From assembly GCA_934546745.1 (NCBI GenBank), contig CAKTDV010000001.1:62001-126000 (forward strand): a stretch of 64,000 nt of DNA, read 5' to 3'. Shown piece after piece: positions 26,076 through 34,565 of the stretch. The position numbers were made by a program, and so were the translations under genes. The stretch's first letter is position 1. Each line of letters opens with the position of its first letter. Under the pieces are notes generated by a model. That model was not told the DNA's origin, did no database searches, and saw only the letters and a program-made list of their open reading frames with translations. This DNA comes from an uncultured Desulfovibrio sp. Lineage in GTDB: Bacteria; Desulfobacterota; Desulfovibrionia; Desulfovibrionales; Desulfovibrionaceae.

Positions 26076-27479
26076 CTACTCCCCGTCCCTCGTCCAGGCG
26101 GCAAAGGCATCCGCCAGCGTTTCCAGATGGTTTCCCCGGGATCCCTTGAAGAGGACCAGCCCTCCCTGCGACGGTGCGCAACCGCACCGTTCCAATGCCT
26201 CCCGCAGAGAGGCCCCATCGCTCACCCGCGCCGTGAAGCCCGCATATTTGCCGCGCTCAAGGCCGCCGCACAACGCCTCGAACGCCCCGCCTTTCCAGAA
26301 AACAGCGGTGGGACGCAGTTCAGCCAGCTGCCGCCCCAGCATCTCATGCTCCTTTTCAGCCAGATCGCCCAGTTCCAGCATCTCACCCAGCACGGCCACA
26401 AAATTTTTGCCGCCCGCCGCCTCGGAAGCCGCTTCCAGCATGCGCCGCATGGACAACGGATTGGCATTGTAACTGTCGTCGATCACGATCCATGATCCGC
26501 ATTGCCGCCGCATGAAACGCTGCGGCGGCAACGTCGCCGCCGCAAATCCCCGGACAATCTCAGCTGCCGTCAGACCGAGCATGTGCGCGGCCGCCGCAAT
26601 GGCAATGGCGTTTTCAGCGCCATACCCCCCCACAAAGGGCGCATACACGTCGCAGACATCGCCATCCAGGCGGAGACGGTAGAGTCCGCGCCCGTTTTCC
26701 TGATGCCCCGTATACGTTCCGCTGTAACGCAGCGGCCTCCCCTCGGCCGTAAAAAACTGGGTTTCCCCGACGACGGCGCGCGCCTCACGGGCCAGATCAG
26801 GGTAATCCGCACTGACAAGGGCGCGCCCGCCTCCGGCCAGCGAGGCCAGCAGGCGCGTCTTATGCCAGGCAACCCCCTTTTTGCCGAGGCCCGCCGTATG
26901 CCCCGCGCCCACGTTGAGAATCAGGGCCAGATCGGGACGCAGTATCGCCCCAAGGGCCTCCATATCGCCTTCATGGCTGATGCCCGCCTCCATCACCCAG
27001 AAAGCCTCGTCGCCATCGGCGGCCAGCATGGACAGCGGCATCCCTATCTGATTGTTGAGATTAAGCGCGTTGCGGGCGGTCTTGCCGCGCACGGACAGCA
27101 CCTGTGCCAGCACTTCCTTGACCGTCGTCTTTCCGGCCGTTCCCGTAACGCCGGTCACAAGCGCGGATGTCCTGTCCCGCCACCATCGGGCAAGCTGGCC
27201 CAGTCCTTCCACACTGTCCGGCACCACAAAAACCGGAACCTCTCCGCCGCCGCCATCCGGGACGGACAGAGGCCGCTGCGCCAGCAGAGCCACCGCGCCC
27301 CGCTCCACGGCGGCAGCGGCAAAATCATGTCCATCCACGCGCTCGCCCGGCACACAGACAAAAAGCGAACCCGGCCCGGCCTTACGGCTGTCCGTCACGA
27401 CGCCGCACACTTCCCCTGTCTTTTCCGCAAAGGCGGCAATATCCAGGGCCGCCCCGATCTCCGCAATGCTTACGCGCAC
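26076..27479 (-). CDS. murF: UDP-N-acetylmuramoyl-tripeptide--D-alanyl-D-alanine ligase
   Basis: Adds D-Ala-D-Ala to the UDP-MurNAc-tripeptide. The 467-residue protein starts at GTG 27479, overlapping the murE stop by ten bases with AAGGGAG upstream. It has the short MurF-type N-terminal domain, P-loop VTGTAGKTTVKE, ALNLNNQIGMPLSML, VMEAGISHEGDM, NVGAGHTAGLG and IDDSYNANPLSM in the C-terminal domain. No ddl gene to make its D-Ala-D-Ala substrate is in the cluster. Confidence 0.97.
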   Translation of the reverse strand: MRVSIAEIGAALDIAAFAEKTGEVCGVVTDSRKAGPGSLFVCVPGERVDGHDFAAAAVERGAVALLAQRPLSVPDGGGGEVPVFVVPDSVEGLGQLARWWRDRTSALVTGVTGTAGKTTVKEVLAQVLSVRGKTARNALNLNNQIGMPLSMLAADGDEAFWVMEAGISHEGDMEALGAILRPDLALILNVGAGHTAGLGKKGVAWHKTRLLASLAGGGRALVSADYPDLAREARAVVGETQFFTAEGRPLRYSGTYTGHQENGRGLYRLRLDGDVCDVYAPFVGGYGAENAIAIAAAAHMLGLTAAEIVRGFAAATLPPQRFMRRQCGSWIVIDDSYNANPLSMRRMLEAASEAAGGKNFVAVLGEMLELGDLAEKEHEMLGRQLAELRPTAVFWKGGAFEALCGGLERGKYAGFTARVSDGASLREALERCGCAPSQGGLVLFKGSRGNHLETLADAFAAWTRDGE

Positions 27480-28939
27480 CCCAAAAGCTCCCTTACCACT
27501 TCCTGATCGCTGTAATGGTGCTTCACACCCTGAACAATCTGATAGTCCTCATGACCCTTGCCCGCAATAAGCAGCGCGTCGTCGGGTCCGATCAGTTCCA
27601 GCCCGCGCGCTGTCGCCGTGCGGCGATCAACCTCCACCACCGTCTCGCGCGCGTCCGCCAGCCCGGGCAACACATCACGCAGAATGGCTTCGGGATCCTC
27701 AAAGCGGGGGTTGTCGGAGGTGAGCACGGCCACGTCGGCATACTTGGCAACGGCCTGTCCCATACGGGGACGCTTTGTGCGATCGCGGTTACCTCCACAG
27801 CCAAAGACAGCCACAATGCGGCGAAAACCCGCGCCGCGCAATGCCTTGAGCACATTCTCCAGCGCGTCCGGCGTATGGGCGTAATCCACAAAGACATGCA
27901 GGCCCTGCGGATTGGGCACTCGCTCAAGCCGTCCGCACACGCCGGCAAAGCCCGACAGCGCCCCCAGCTGATCCGGCGTAACGCCCATCTCCAACGCCAG
28001 CGCCTGCACCGCCAGCAGGTTCGCGGCATTGAACGCCCCCACAAGCGGGCTGTGCAATTCCCACGACTCCCTGCCAAGCGTCATACGCAAACGGCAGCCA
28101 TCCGTCCCGGCGGACAGGAGTTCGCCGCGCAGGAGACGCTGCCCCGGCAGCGCGTTGTGCAGGCCGTAGGCGAGGGCCGAGGGACAAAGCTCCAGCAGAC
28201 GCCGTCCCCACTCGTCGTCGGCATTGATTGCCATGGCTCTGTCGCCATTGCACGGGCCTTCCAGAAAAAGGCGGGCCTTCGCCTTGAAATAGGACAGCAT
28301 ATCGTGATGAAAATCCAGATGATCCTGGGTCAGATTGGTAAACAGCGCTCCGGCGAAGGTCACGCCGCCCACGCGCTGCTGCTCCAGCGCATGCGACGAG
28401 ACCTCCATGACCGCCGTATCCGTTCCGGCGGCGGCCATGGCGGCCAGCATGGCATGCACGGCCAGCGGACCGGGGGTTGTCAACGGCGCGCTTTCCCTGT
28501 GCCCCGGCCAGCGGTAATTGACCGTCCCCAGCACACCCACCTTATGATGGAGAGCGGTAAAAAGATGCTCCAGCAGATAGGCGCACGTTGTCTTGCCGTT
28601 GGTCCCGGTCACGCCAAGAATGGTCACTGGCAACGCCTCCGTATGATAGCGGGCCCGCGCCAGACGCCACAGCGCTTCACGAGGATCCGCACAGGAGACG
28701 GCCGCGCAGGCATGGCCGCTTCCGGCCGCCGCGGCCTCGACAAGCGCCACGGCCTCAGGGCGGCAGACCACAGCGCCCGCCCCGGCCTCCACAGCGGCGG
28801 GCACAAAACGGGCGCCGTCCTCGCTGGCGCCGGGCACGGCGACAAAGATATCGCCTTTGCCCACGTCCCGCGAATCCACCCGAACCTCGGCGCGTCCCGC
28901 GCGGACATTTTCCAAAAGAGCCGTCAATGCCTGTTCCAT
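27470..28939 (-). CDS. murE: UDP-MurNAc-L-Ala-D-Glu--meso-diaminopimelate ligase
   Basis: Adds the third stem-peptide residue. The 489-residue protein has the P-loop VTGTNGKTTCAY, TTPGPLAVHAML, MEVSSHALEQQRV, NLTQDHLDFHHDM and, in the C-terminal domain, VFGCGGNRDRTKRP. The substrate motif reads DNPR (in LTSDNPRFEDPE), which marks meso-diaminopimelate rather than lysine specificity. The ATG at 28939 is one base after the ftsI stop with GGAG upstream. Confidence 0.97.
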   Translation of the reverse strand: MEQALTALLENVRAGRAEVRVDSRDVGKGDIFVAVPGASEDGARFVPAAVEAGAGAVVCRPEAVALVEAAAAGSGHACAAVSCADPREALWRLARARYHTEALPVTILGVTGTNGKTTCAYLLEHLFTALHHKVGVLGTVNYRWPGHRESAPLTTPGPLAVHAMLAAMAAAGTDTAVMEVSSHALEQQRVGGVTFAGALFTNLTQDHLDFHHDMLSYFKAKARLFLEGPCNGDRAMAINADDEWGRRLLELCPSALAYGLHNALPGQRLLRGELLSAGTDGCRLRMTLGRESWELHSPLVGAFNAANLLAVQALALEMGVTPDQLGALSGFAGVCGRLERVPNPQGLHVFVDYAHTPDALENVLKALRGAGFRRIVAVFGCGGNRDRTKRPRMGQAVAKYADVAVLTSDNPRFEDPEAILRDVLPGLADARETVVEVDRRTATARGLELIGPDDALLIAGKGHEDYQIVQGVKHHYSDQEVVRELLGCA

Positions 28940-28940
28940 G

Positions 28941-31094
28941 CTACTTCTCCGAAAGCCACAGGATATAGGATGCCGCTTTGCCTTCCTCAGGCCACGGCGT
29001 GCCCGGCTGCGGGCTCTGCTTCACCACGCGCGTCCCGCTTCCCTTGAGTTCAGGCACGACGCCTGCCCGCGCAAACAACTCCACCGCATACCGCACGGAC
29101 TTTCCCTTGACATCGGGAACCTTGCTGGACGCCCGGCTCAGATGGCCGGGCAGACGCATGCCGGACGCCGCGGGCACATCGCCGTTTTCCGCCATATAGG
29201 GAATGTCCTCCCGCGATATCTTCAGACCGCGATGCCGTCCCTGCATGGCGGGACGGGCACGTTCCTTCTTCTCCGCCGTTTCCGCGACGCCGAGCGTACC
29301 GTTCCAGATCAACGCGCGCGCCGCCATATCCCGGAAGGCCGCGGCCGCCACCACGCCGCCGTACTGATTGCGCGTCGGTTCATCCACCATGATGAAAATC
29401 AGATACCGCGGATGGCTGGCCGGCACAAAGCCCGCAAAGGAGGCCGTGCGCTTGGAGCCGTACTCGCCGGTACGGAGATCGGCCTTCTGGGCCGTTCCCG
29501 TCTTGCCGCCCACATCCACACCCTCGATACGCGCGCGCCGTCCGGTGCCGTCTTTGGACTCCACAACGTCGCGCATCATCTCCATGACCTGCCTGCACAC
29601 GCGCTCGTTGAAGACGCGCTGATATGTCTCCTGCACGATCCCGTTGTCGCGCAGCAGGCGCAGCGGTTTATACACACCGTTGTTGAGCAGGGTCAAATAG
29701 GCCTGCGCCATTTGCAGACATGTAACGGAAATACTCTGCCCAAAGGCCGTGGACATGATGTCCACCTCGCTCCAGTCGCGGGGCGGGCGCAGGATACCGC
29801 GACTTTCCGAGACGGGCACGGACGTGCGCTCGCCAAAGCCCAGTTTGCGCAGATAGTCGTGAAACACCCGCGCTCCCAGCTCCAGACCGATTTTCGCCAT
29901 GCCGATGTTGGAGGAATACCGCAGCACCTTGTTTACCGGAATAATCCCCTGTACGGACGTGTCCCGGATGGAAAAACGTTTGGTTTCCCAACGGCCTTTT
30001 TCGCAGTCGATGGGCGTCGTTGGCGTAATCTTGCCTTCCTGCAGCGCCGCCGCGATGACAAAAGGCTTGAAGGTGGATCCAGGTTCCAGCGCGTCGGCGG
30101 CAAGACGGTTGCGGTAAATCGCCGGGCTGGTTTCCCGGTAGTTGTTGGGGTTGAAAAAGGGATATTGCGCCCAGGCAAGAATATCCCCGGAAGGCACGTC
30201 CACCACCAGCGCCCCGGCCCACCGGGCGTCGTACTCCCTGGCGACGGCGGCTATCACGTCCTCGGCGATAAACTGAATCTGGGCGTTCAGCGTCAGCGTC
30301 ACGTCCTCGCCATGCGGCGCGTCATTGCCCTCCTCATCCAGATAGAAACGGCGCCCCGTGGCATCGCGCTGTACCACACGCCGGGTGGGGATACTGCCAA
30401 GACGGGCCTCAAGGGATCGCTCCAGTCCCTCAAGCCCTTTGTCATCCAGCCCGACAAAGCCCAGCAGCTGCCCCGCCATGTGGGTAAAGGGGTACACGCG
30501 ATCAAATTCCTTGGAGAGGCCAATCCCCTCAATGGCCGCCTTGCGCACGGCCTCGGCGGTCTTGTCGTCCACCTTGCGCTTGAGCCAGATAAAACGGCGT
30601 CCAGTACGTGAGAGTTCGTCGTAGAGTTTCTGCGGCTCCTGGCCAAGAATAGGCCCCAACGTATTGGCCATTTTCAGGAAATCCTTGATCTCCCGAGGAT
30701 TGGCATAGACAGACAGGGCCTCGACGCTGCGCGCAAGCACCTGGCCGTTGCGATCCAGAATCATGCCCCGGCGTCCCGCCACCAGCTCCGTCGTCGTATG
30801 CTGGCGTTCGGCCTTGCTGGCCAACCGTGGCCCGGCAATCATCTGAAGGTACCAGGCGCGGCCCCACAGCCCCAGCCAGAGAACGCAGAAAAGCACGACG
30901 ACAATATTGATGCGGGCGCGCCCCCAGTCCACGCCGTCAAAAAAATTGCCGAACAACCGTTTTTGAATTCCGGGTTTTGCCGCGCCGCCCTGCCCTTCCA
31001 GCACTTTGTTGGGGGCGGGTTTGGCGGCGGGCGCGGAAACCGCCCTGTTGCGATTGCGCTTGCGCGAACCACGCCATGAGGGAAGTTTGAACAT
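28941..31094 (-). CDS. ftsI: septal transpeptidase FtsI (PBP3) with C-terminal PASTA domain
   Basis: Class B penicillin-binding protein that cross-links septal peptidoglycan with FtsW. The 717-residue protein starts at ATG 31094 behind AGGGAG. A basic cytoplasmic tail precedes one membrane helix (INIVVVLFCVLWLGLWG), then the dimerisation domain with GRRGMILDRNGQVLA, and the transpeptidase with the active-site serine in EPGSTFKP, the SSN motif (YSSNIGMAK) and KTGTAQ. A single PASTA domain (VPDVKGKSVRYAVEL...) closes the protein; PASTA repeats in FtsI are common in delta-proteobacteria and absent from E. coli FtsI. Confidence 0.97.
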   Translation of the reverse strand: MFKLPSWRGSRKRNRNRAVSAPAAKPAPNKVLEGQGGAAKPGIQKRLFGNFFDGVDWGRARINIVVVLFCVLWLGLWGRAWYLQMIAGPRLASKAERQHTTTELVAGRRGMILDRNGQVLARSVEALSVYANPREIKDFLKMANTLGPILGQEPQKLYDELSRTGRRFIWLKRKVDDKTAEAVRKAAIEGIGLSKEFDRVYPFTHMAGQLLGFVGLDDKGLEGLERSLEARLGSIPTRRVVQRDATGRRFYLDEEGNDAPHGEDVTLTLNAQIQFIAEDVIAAVAREYDARWAGALVVDVPSGDILAWAQYPFFNPNNYRETSPAIYRNRLAADALEPGSTFKPFVIAAALQEGKITPTTPIDCEKGRWETKRFSIRDTSVQGIIPVNKVLRYSSNIGMAKIGLELGARVFHDYLRKLGFGERTSVPVSESRGILRPPRDWSEVDIMSTAFGQSISVTCLQMAQAYLTLLNNGVYKPLRLLRDNGIVQETYQRVFNERVCRQVMEMMRDVVESKDGTGRRARIEGVDVGGKTGTAQKADLRTGEYGSKRTASFAGFVPASHPRYLIFIMVDEPTRNQYGGVVAAAAFRDMAARALIWNGTLGVAETAEKKERARPAMQGRHRGLKISREDIPYMAENGDVPAASGMRLPGHLSRASSKVPDVKGKSVRYAVELFARAGVVPELKGSGTRVVKQSPQPGTPWPEEGKAASYILWLSEK

Positions 31095-31199
31095 AGAATC
31101 TCCCTGCCCATCCGCAAAACGCCCGACCGGCGCCACGGTATCCCCGGCGGTTCCCGGGATGCCCCGGAAACCGTACCGGAAACGCGGTCCGGCGCGGCC

Positions 31200-31490
31200 C
31201 TATTTACCGCCCATGCGGCGCACCTGCCCCGGCCTGGGCTCGCCAAGCCCCAGTTTTTCCGCCTTGAGACGCAGCTCGTAGGGCGAAAGCAGACGCTCCC
31301 GCTCCACTTCAAGCTTGGCCCGCAGGGCGCGCCGCCCCCGCAACGTATTCAGCTCGGCATTGATGAAATAGGTCGTGTCCGTCCGCTCGATATTGCACCA
31401 CACAAGCACCAGCCCCATGGTCATGCAGCTCAGGAGCCCCCCCGCCAGAAGCAGCAGCCATCCCTTGCCGCCGCGTCCCCCCCCGGCCAT
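31200..31490 (-). CDS. ftsL: FtsL-like bitopic division protein
   Basis: A 96-residue protein between rsmH and ftsI, the standard ftsL position. A short basic N-terminus (MAGGGRGGKG) precedes one membrane helix (WLLLLAGGLLSCMTMGLVLVW), followed by a periplasmic heptad-like coiled coil (INAELNTLRGRRALRAKLEVERERLLSPYELRLKAEKLGL). FtsL bridges FtsQ and FtsW/FtsI in the divisome. Sequence conservation in this family is low, so identity rests on topology and position. The ATG overlaps the rsmH stop (TGATG). Confidence 0.85.
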   Translation of the reverse strand: MAGGGRGGKGWLLLLAGGLLSCMTMGLVLVWCNIERTDTTYFINAELNTLRGRRALRAKLEVERERLLSPYELRLKAEKLGLGEPRPGQVRRMGGK

Positions 31491-32524
31491 CAGGAAACGG
31501 CCTCCGCGATCTTTTCCACGGCACGCAGCTTGGCGCAACTGGAACGGGGATTGACGGCGATTTCGCTCTCGCGGGCCGTAAGCGGTTTCCTGTGCAGCGG
31601 ACGCGCCTCCGGCACATGCCCGCAGACGCAACGCGGCACATACCGCGGGCAGCGGCAGCCCTCGGCCCAGCGCCGCATGGACTGCTTGACCAGACGATCT
31701 TCCAGGGAATGAAACGTGATCACAGCCAACCGCCCTCCTATGCGCAACCGTCCCATCGCGGCGTCCAGGAAACGGCGAAGCTCGCCCAACTCGTCATTGA
31801 CAGCCATGCGCAGCGCCTGAAAGGTCCGTGTCGCGGGGTGGCGCCGCGCCTTCGCCCGCCATGCGGGCGGATAGGCCATTTCCACGATATGGGCCAGTTG
31901 CAGCGTGGTATCGATGGGTGATTTCTGGCGCGCCTCCACAATGGCGCGGGCGATGCGGCCCGCCTGCGGTTCCTCGCCCAGCGTGGCGATACACTCCTTC
32001 AGCGCCGCAAAATGCTCCCTGTTGACCCAGTGCCAGGCGGAAGGCCGCCCGGCTCGCTGATCCATACGCATATCCAGCGGGCCGTCGCTGTTGAAGCTGA
32101 AGCCGCGATCCGCCTCGTCCAGCTGCAGGGAGGAAACGCCAATATCAATGAGCGCCGCGTCGATGCGATCCCACCGCAGTTCGTCAAGCGCCTCCTCAAA
32201 ACAGCTGTAGCGCAGATGAAACAGATCGATTCGGCTGGCGAAGGGCTCCAGCCGCGCGCGCGCCAGCTCCAGCGCCTGCCCGTCGCGGTCAAGGCCACAG
32301 AGTCGCGCCGCCGGCGCCGCCTCCAGAACGGCGGCGGCGTGGCCGCCAAGCCCCAGCGTGCCGTCCAGATAGCGCGCGCCGTCCCTGTCCAGCGCGGGGA
32401 CAAGAACGTCAAGCGTCTCGGACAGCAGTACGGGGATATGCCGCGGACGGAAATCCGCGCCATCTTGCCAGCCGCCAGCCTGCGCGGGGCCGGCGGCGCG
32501 TTCAGAAGCGTGAAGCTGCGCCAT
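31490..32524 (-). CDS. rsmH: 16S rRNA (cytosine(1402)-N4)-methyltransferase
   Basis: RsmH (MraW) methylates C1402 in the ribosomal P site using SAM. The protein shows HIPVLLSETLDVL, the SAM motif DGTLGLGGHAAAVL, DIGVSSLQLDEADRGFSF, LDMRMD and ITFHSLEDRLVK followed by the C-rich RCPRYVPRCVCG, all typical. I start at ATG 32524 (344 residues) though its ribosome-binding site is weak; a GTG at 32620 in the same frame is possible but would add a non-conserved Cys/Arg-rich stretch. It is the first gene of the cluster; mraZ, usually immediately upstream, is absent. Confidence 0.96.
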   Translation of the reverse strand: MAQLHASERAAGPAQAGGWQDGADFRPRHIPVLLSETLDVLVPALDRDGARYLDGTLGLGGHAAAVLEAAPAARLCGLDRDGQALELARARLEPFASRIDLFHLRYSCFEEALDELRWDRIDAALIDIGVSSLQLDEADRGFSFNSDGPLDMRMDQRAGRPSAWHWVNREHFAALKECIATLGEEPQAGRIARAIVEARQKSPIDTTLQLAHIVEMAYPPAWRAKARRHPATRTFQALRMAVNDELGELRRFLDAAMGRLRIGGRLAVITFHSLEDRLVKQSMRRWAEGCRCPRYVPRCVCGHVPEARPLHRKPLTARESEIAVNPRSSCAKLRAVEKIAEAVS

Positions 32525-32715
32525 GCACCAGTTCCAAAGCGGGTTTGCGCGACGGATGTGACAGGAATCCGACGCTGTTTCTCCAGAGAGCCTGCGTTCG
32601 CAGCCTGAAAACCGTTTCACGGCAGAGGCGCAAAAAAGGGGCGCATACGCCGCGCCGCGCCGCCGCGTCCGCCCAGGAGGGCGGCCTGCGGCCCTTCACG
32701 CAGTGCGCCGTTGGC

Positions 32716-32750
32716 GCCCAACAACTCCCATTCGTCTCCTTTTATGCCCA
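32716..32750 (-). promoter_or_regulatory. MraZ-box-like TGGGN repeats on a 10-bp grid
   Basis: Minus-strand TGGGN units occupy 32746-32750 (TGGGC), 32726-32730 (TGGGA) and 32716-32720 (TGGGC). All are in register with a 10-base period, and the fourth slot (32736-32740) reads AGGAG. MraZ of E. coli is known to bind TGGGN repeats separated by five bases just downstream of the mra promoter. Here the array overlaps the -10 and the probable transcription start. Confidence 0.6.
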
Positions 32751-32769
32751 AGCGGAAACGGCATGTCAA
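32741..32769 (-). promoter_or_regulatory. promoter of the dcw cluster (Pmra-like)
   Basis: Consensus -35 TTGACA (32764-32769), a 17-base spacer and CATAAA (32741-32746) on the minus strand. The predicted start near 32734 gives a leader of about 210 bases to rsmH. This is the strongest promoter-like match upstream of the cluster. Confidence 0.65.
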
Positions 32770-32919
32770 GGCTCGGCGAGAGGATTAATTTTTATTACCA
32801 GCTAATATTGTTAAACATTTTCTTTATATTTTTTCTATAGACGGCGTCGCCCCGGATCGGACGCCAGCCCCCTGCCACACGGAAAAACCCTGCTTCTTTA
32901 CCGGAGCGCGCGGGCGGCG

Positions 32920-32951
32920 CCGCTTTCGGGATTGAAAGATTTCAAAAGCGG
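32920..32951. other. nested inverted repeat upstream of pyk
   Basis: An outer stem (CCGCTT at 32920-32925 with AAGCGG at 32946-32951) encloses an inner one (TTGAAA/TTTCAA around 32932-32945). It could form a hairpin or be a protein site. Its TTTCAAAAG core matches the hairpin at 14609-14634. Confidence 0.35.
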
Positions 32952-33120
32952 AATGCCCTAAAGAATGCGGGGAACATACCGTTCAGCTTGACAAATTCTT
33001 TCAAAAACCAGAATCTTCTCCCCATCGTCGTGTGCGGAACAATCCTGCCTCCATCGCCCCCTCCTCGCCGGCCGGCGGACGGGGCGGCCGCGGATTGAAC
33101 TATTATGGATGGAATCGCCC

Positions 33121-34551
33121 ATGAAAACCAAGATTGTTGCAACCATAGGTCCCGCCTCCAATACCAGGGAAACGCTCAAAGCGCTCGCCGAGGAAGGCGT
33201 CAGCATCTTCCGTCTCAACTTCTCGCACGGCACGGCGACTGATTTCGTCACCATTATCGAGCATATCCGCACTGTGGAGAAAGAGCTGAACAAGCCCATT
33301 ACCATCATGCAGGATCTGTCCGGTCCCAAGATACGTCTCGGCGTCGTGGAGGAGGGATCCATTCAGGTCGTCAAGGGTATGCGGCTGCTGCTGGGGCCGG
33401 CCTCGCAGCGCCCCGGACACGCCGACATGCCTTTCCTGCCCTTTGATCACACCGTCATCCTTGAAACGCTCGAACACGGCGACTGCCTCGTGCTGGCTGA
33501 CGGCGGTCTGCAGTTTTCCGTACAGGAACGCCGTAACGATGGTCTCGTGGTGCTGGAAGCCAACAATTCCGGTATCGTCACATCGCGCAAGGGACTCGCT
33601 CTGCCGGGCAAGGCTACAAAAATGCGCGCCCTGACGGAAAAAGACAAGCGGGATCTGGCGGACGGACTGGCTCTGGGCGTGGACGCCGTCGCCATTTCCT
33701 ATGTGCAGACGGCCGACGACGTGCGCGAAGCCAAAAAACTCATTGCCGACGCGGGCCGCAACGTTCCCGTCGTCGTCAAGCTGGAACGCCAGAGCGCCGT
33801 GGACAATCTCGACGAGATTCTGGAGGAGACCGACATCATCATGGTGGCCCGCGGCGACCTGGGCGTGGAATGTCCGCTTCCCCAGCTGCCCGCCCTGCAG
33901 AAGCGCATCATCCGCGCCTGCAACAGCGTTTCCAAACCTGTCATCGTGGCCACGCAGATGCTCCTTTCCATGGTCAACAGCCCGGTTCCAACCCGTGCCG
34001 AAACAACGGACGTGGCCAATGCCGTGCTTGATGGCGCGGACTGCGTCATGATGTCGGAAGAAACAGCCATGGGCAACTTCCCGGTGGAGACCGTGCGCTA
34101 CATGCGCCGTATCACCGATGAAGCCGAAAAACTGCTTCTTGAACGCCGCGCCAGGGCCGAGGAACCCGCCGCGGAAAAGGGCATTCCCGAATATCTCGCC
34201 TATTCCGCCTGTCTGCTGGCCGACAAGGCTCACGCCTCCGCCATTGTGGCCCACAGCGTCAGCGGCGCGTCCGCCCGCCTGCTTTCCAGCTGCCGTCCGT
34301 CGCAGGACATCTACGCCCTGACTCCCGACCCCGACACTATCAAGCGCATGAATTTTTCCTGGGGCGTCGTTCCCGTCGCCGTCGAAGATCCCAGAGCCGT
34401 CGCCAACCATCTTGATCGCGCGGAAAACTTCATTGCGCGCTGTGACGCCATTGGCCCAGGTGAAAGCGCCGTCATCACGGCGGGACAGCGGACAGGTTCT
34501 TCCAAGGCAACGCCCAGGGGTACCAACCTCGTCAAAATCTACTGGAAATAA
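33121..34551 (+). CDS. pyk: pyruvate kinase
   Basis: Glycolytic enzyme making ATP and pyruvate from phosphoenolpyruvate and ADP. The roughly 476-residue protein begins MKTKIVATIGPASN, has FRLNFSHG, QDLSGPKIRLG, the catalytic lysine in VVKLERQSAVDN, the metal and substrate motif IMVARGDLGVE and PTRAETTDVANAVLDGADCVMMSEETA. The last motif has SEETA where most enzymes have SGETA. I start at ATG 33121, the usual family N-terminus, rather than the in-frame ATG at 33109; neither has a strong ribosome-binding site. The C-terminal domain is complete and ends at RGTNLVKIYWK. Confidence 0.96.
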   Translation: MKTKIVATIGPASNTRETLKALAEEGVSIFRLNFSHGTATDFVTIIEHIRTVEKELNKPITIMQDLSGPKIRLGVVEEGSIQVVKGMRLLLGPASQRPGHADMPFLPFDHTVILETLEHGDCLVLADGGLQFSVQERRNDGLVVLEANNSGIVTSRKGLALPGKATKMRALTEKDKRDLADGLALGVDAVAISYVQTADDVREAKKLIADAGRNVPVVVKLERQSAVDNLDEILEETDIIMVARGDLGVECPLPQLPALQKRIIRACNSVSKPVIVATQMLLSMVNSPVPTRAETTDVANAVLDGADCVMMSEETAMGNFPVETVRYMRRITDEAEKLLLERRARAEEPAAEKGIPEYLAYSACLLADKAHASAIVAHSVSGASARLLSSCRPSQDIYALTPDPDTIKRMNFSWGVVPVAVEDPRAVANHLDRAENFIARCDAIGPGESAVITAGQRTGSSKATPRGTNLVKIYWK

Positions 34552-34565
34552 CACTGGACATATCC

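Larger units (their letters stand above)
32525..33120. other. rsmH-pyk divergent intergenic region (596 bases)
   Basis: No credible gene on either strand, and no trace of an MraZ-like reading frame in the 190 bases between the boxes and rsmH. It contains the dcw promoter and TGGGN repeats (32716-32769), a very AT-rich block (32785-32838), a GC-rich stretch, a nested hairpin (32920-32951) and a TTGACA element (32988-32993) that could start pyk transcription, although the matching -10 is poor. Confidence 0.6.

Noticed and set aside
32697..32731. A short leftward frame of 11 codons starting at the ATG at 32731, inside the MraZ-box-like array, behind AAAGGAG.
   Set aside because: The ribosome-binding site would overlap the -10 element and the transcription start, and the predicted peptide is short and unlike MraZ. 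Probably chance.
33109..33120. An alternative pyk start four codons upstream at ATG 33109.
   Set aside because: The conserved pyruvate kinase N-terminus begins at 33121; the upstream ATG has no better ribosome-binding site. Not excluded.
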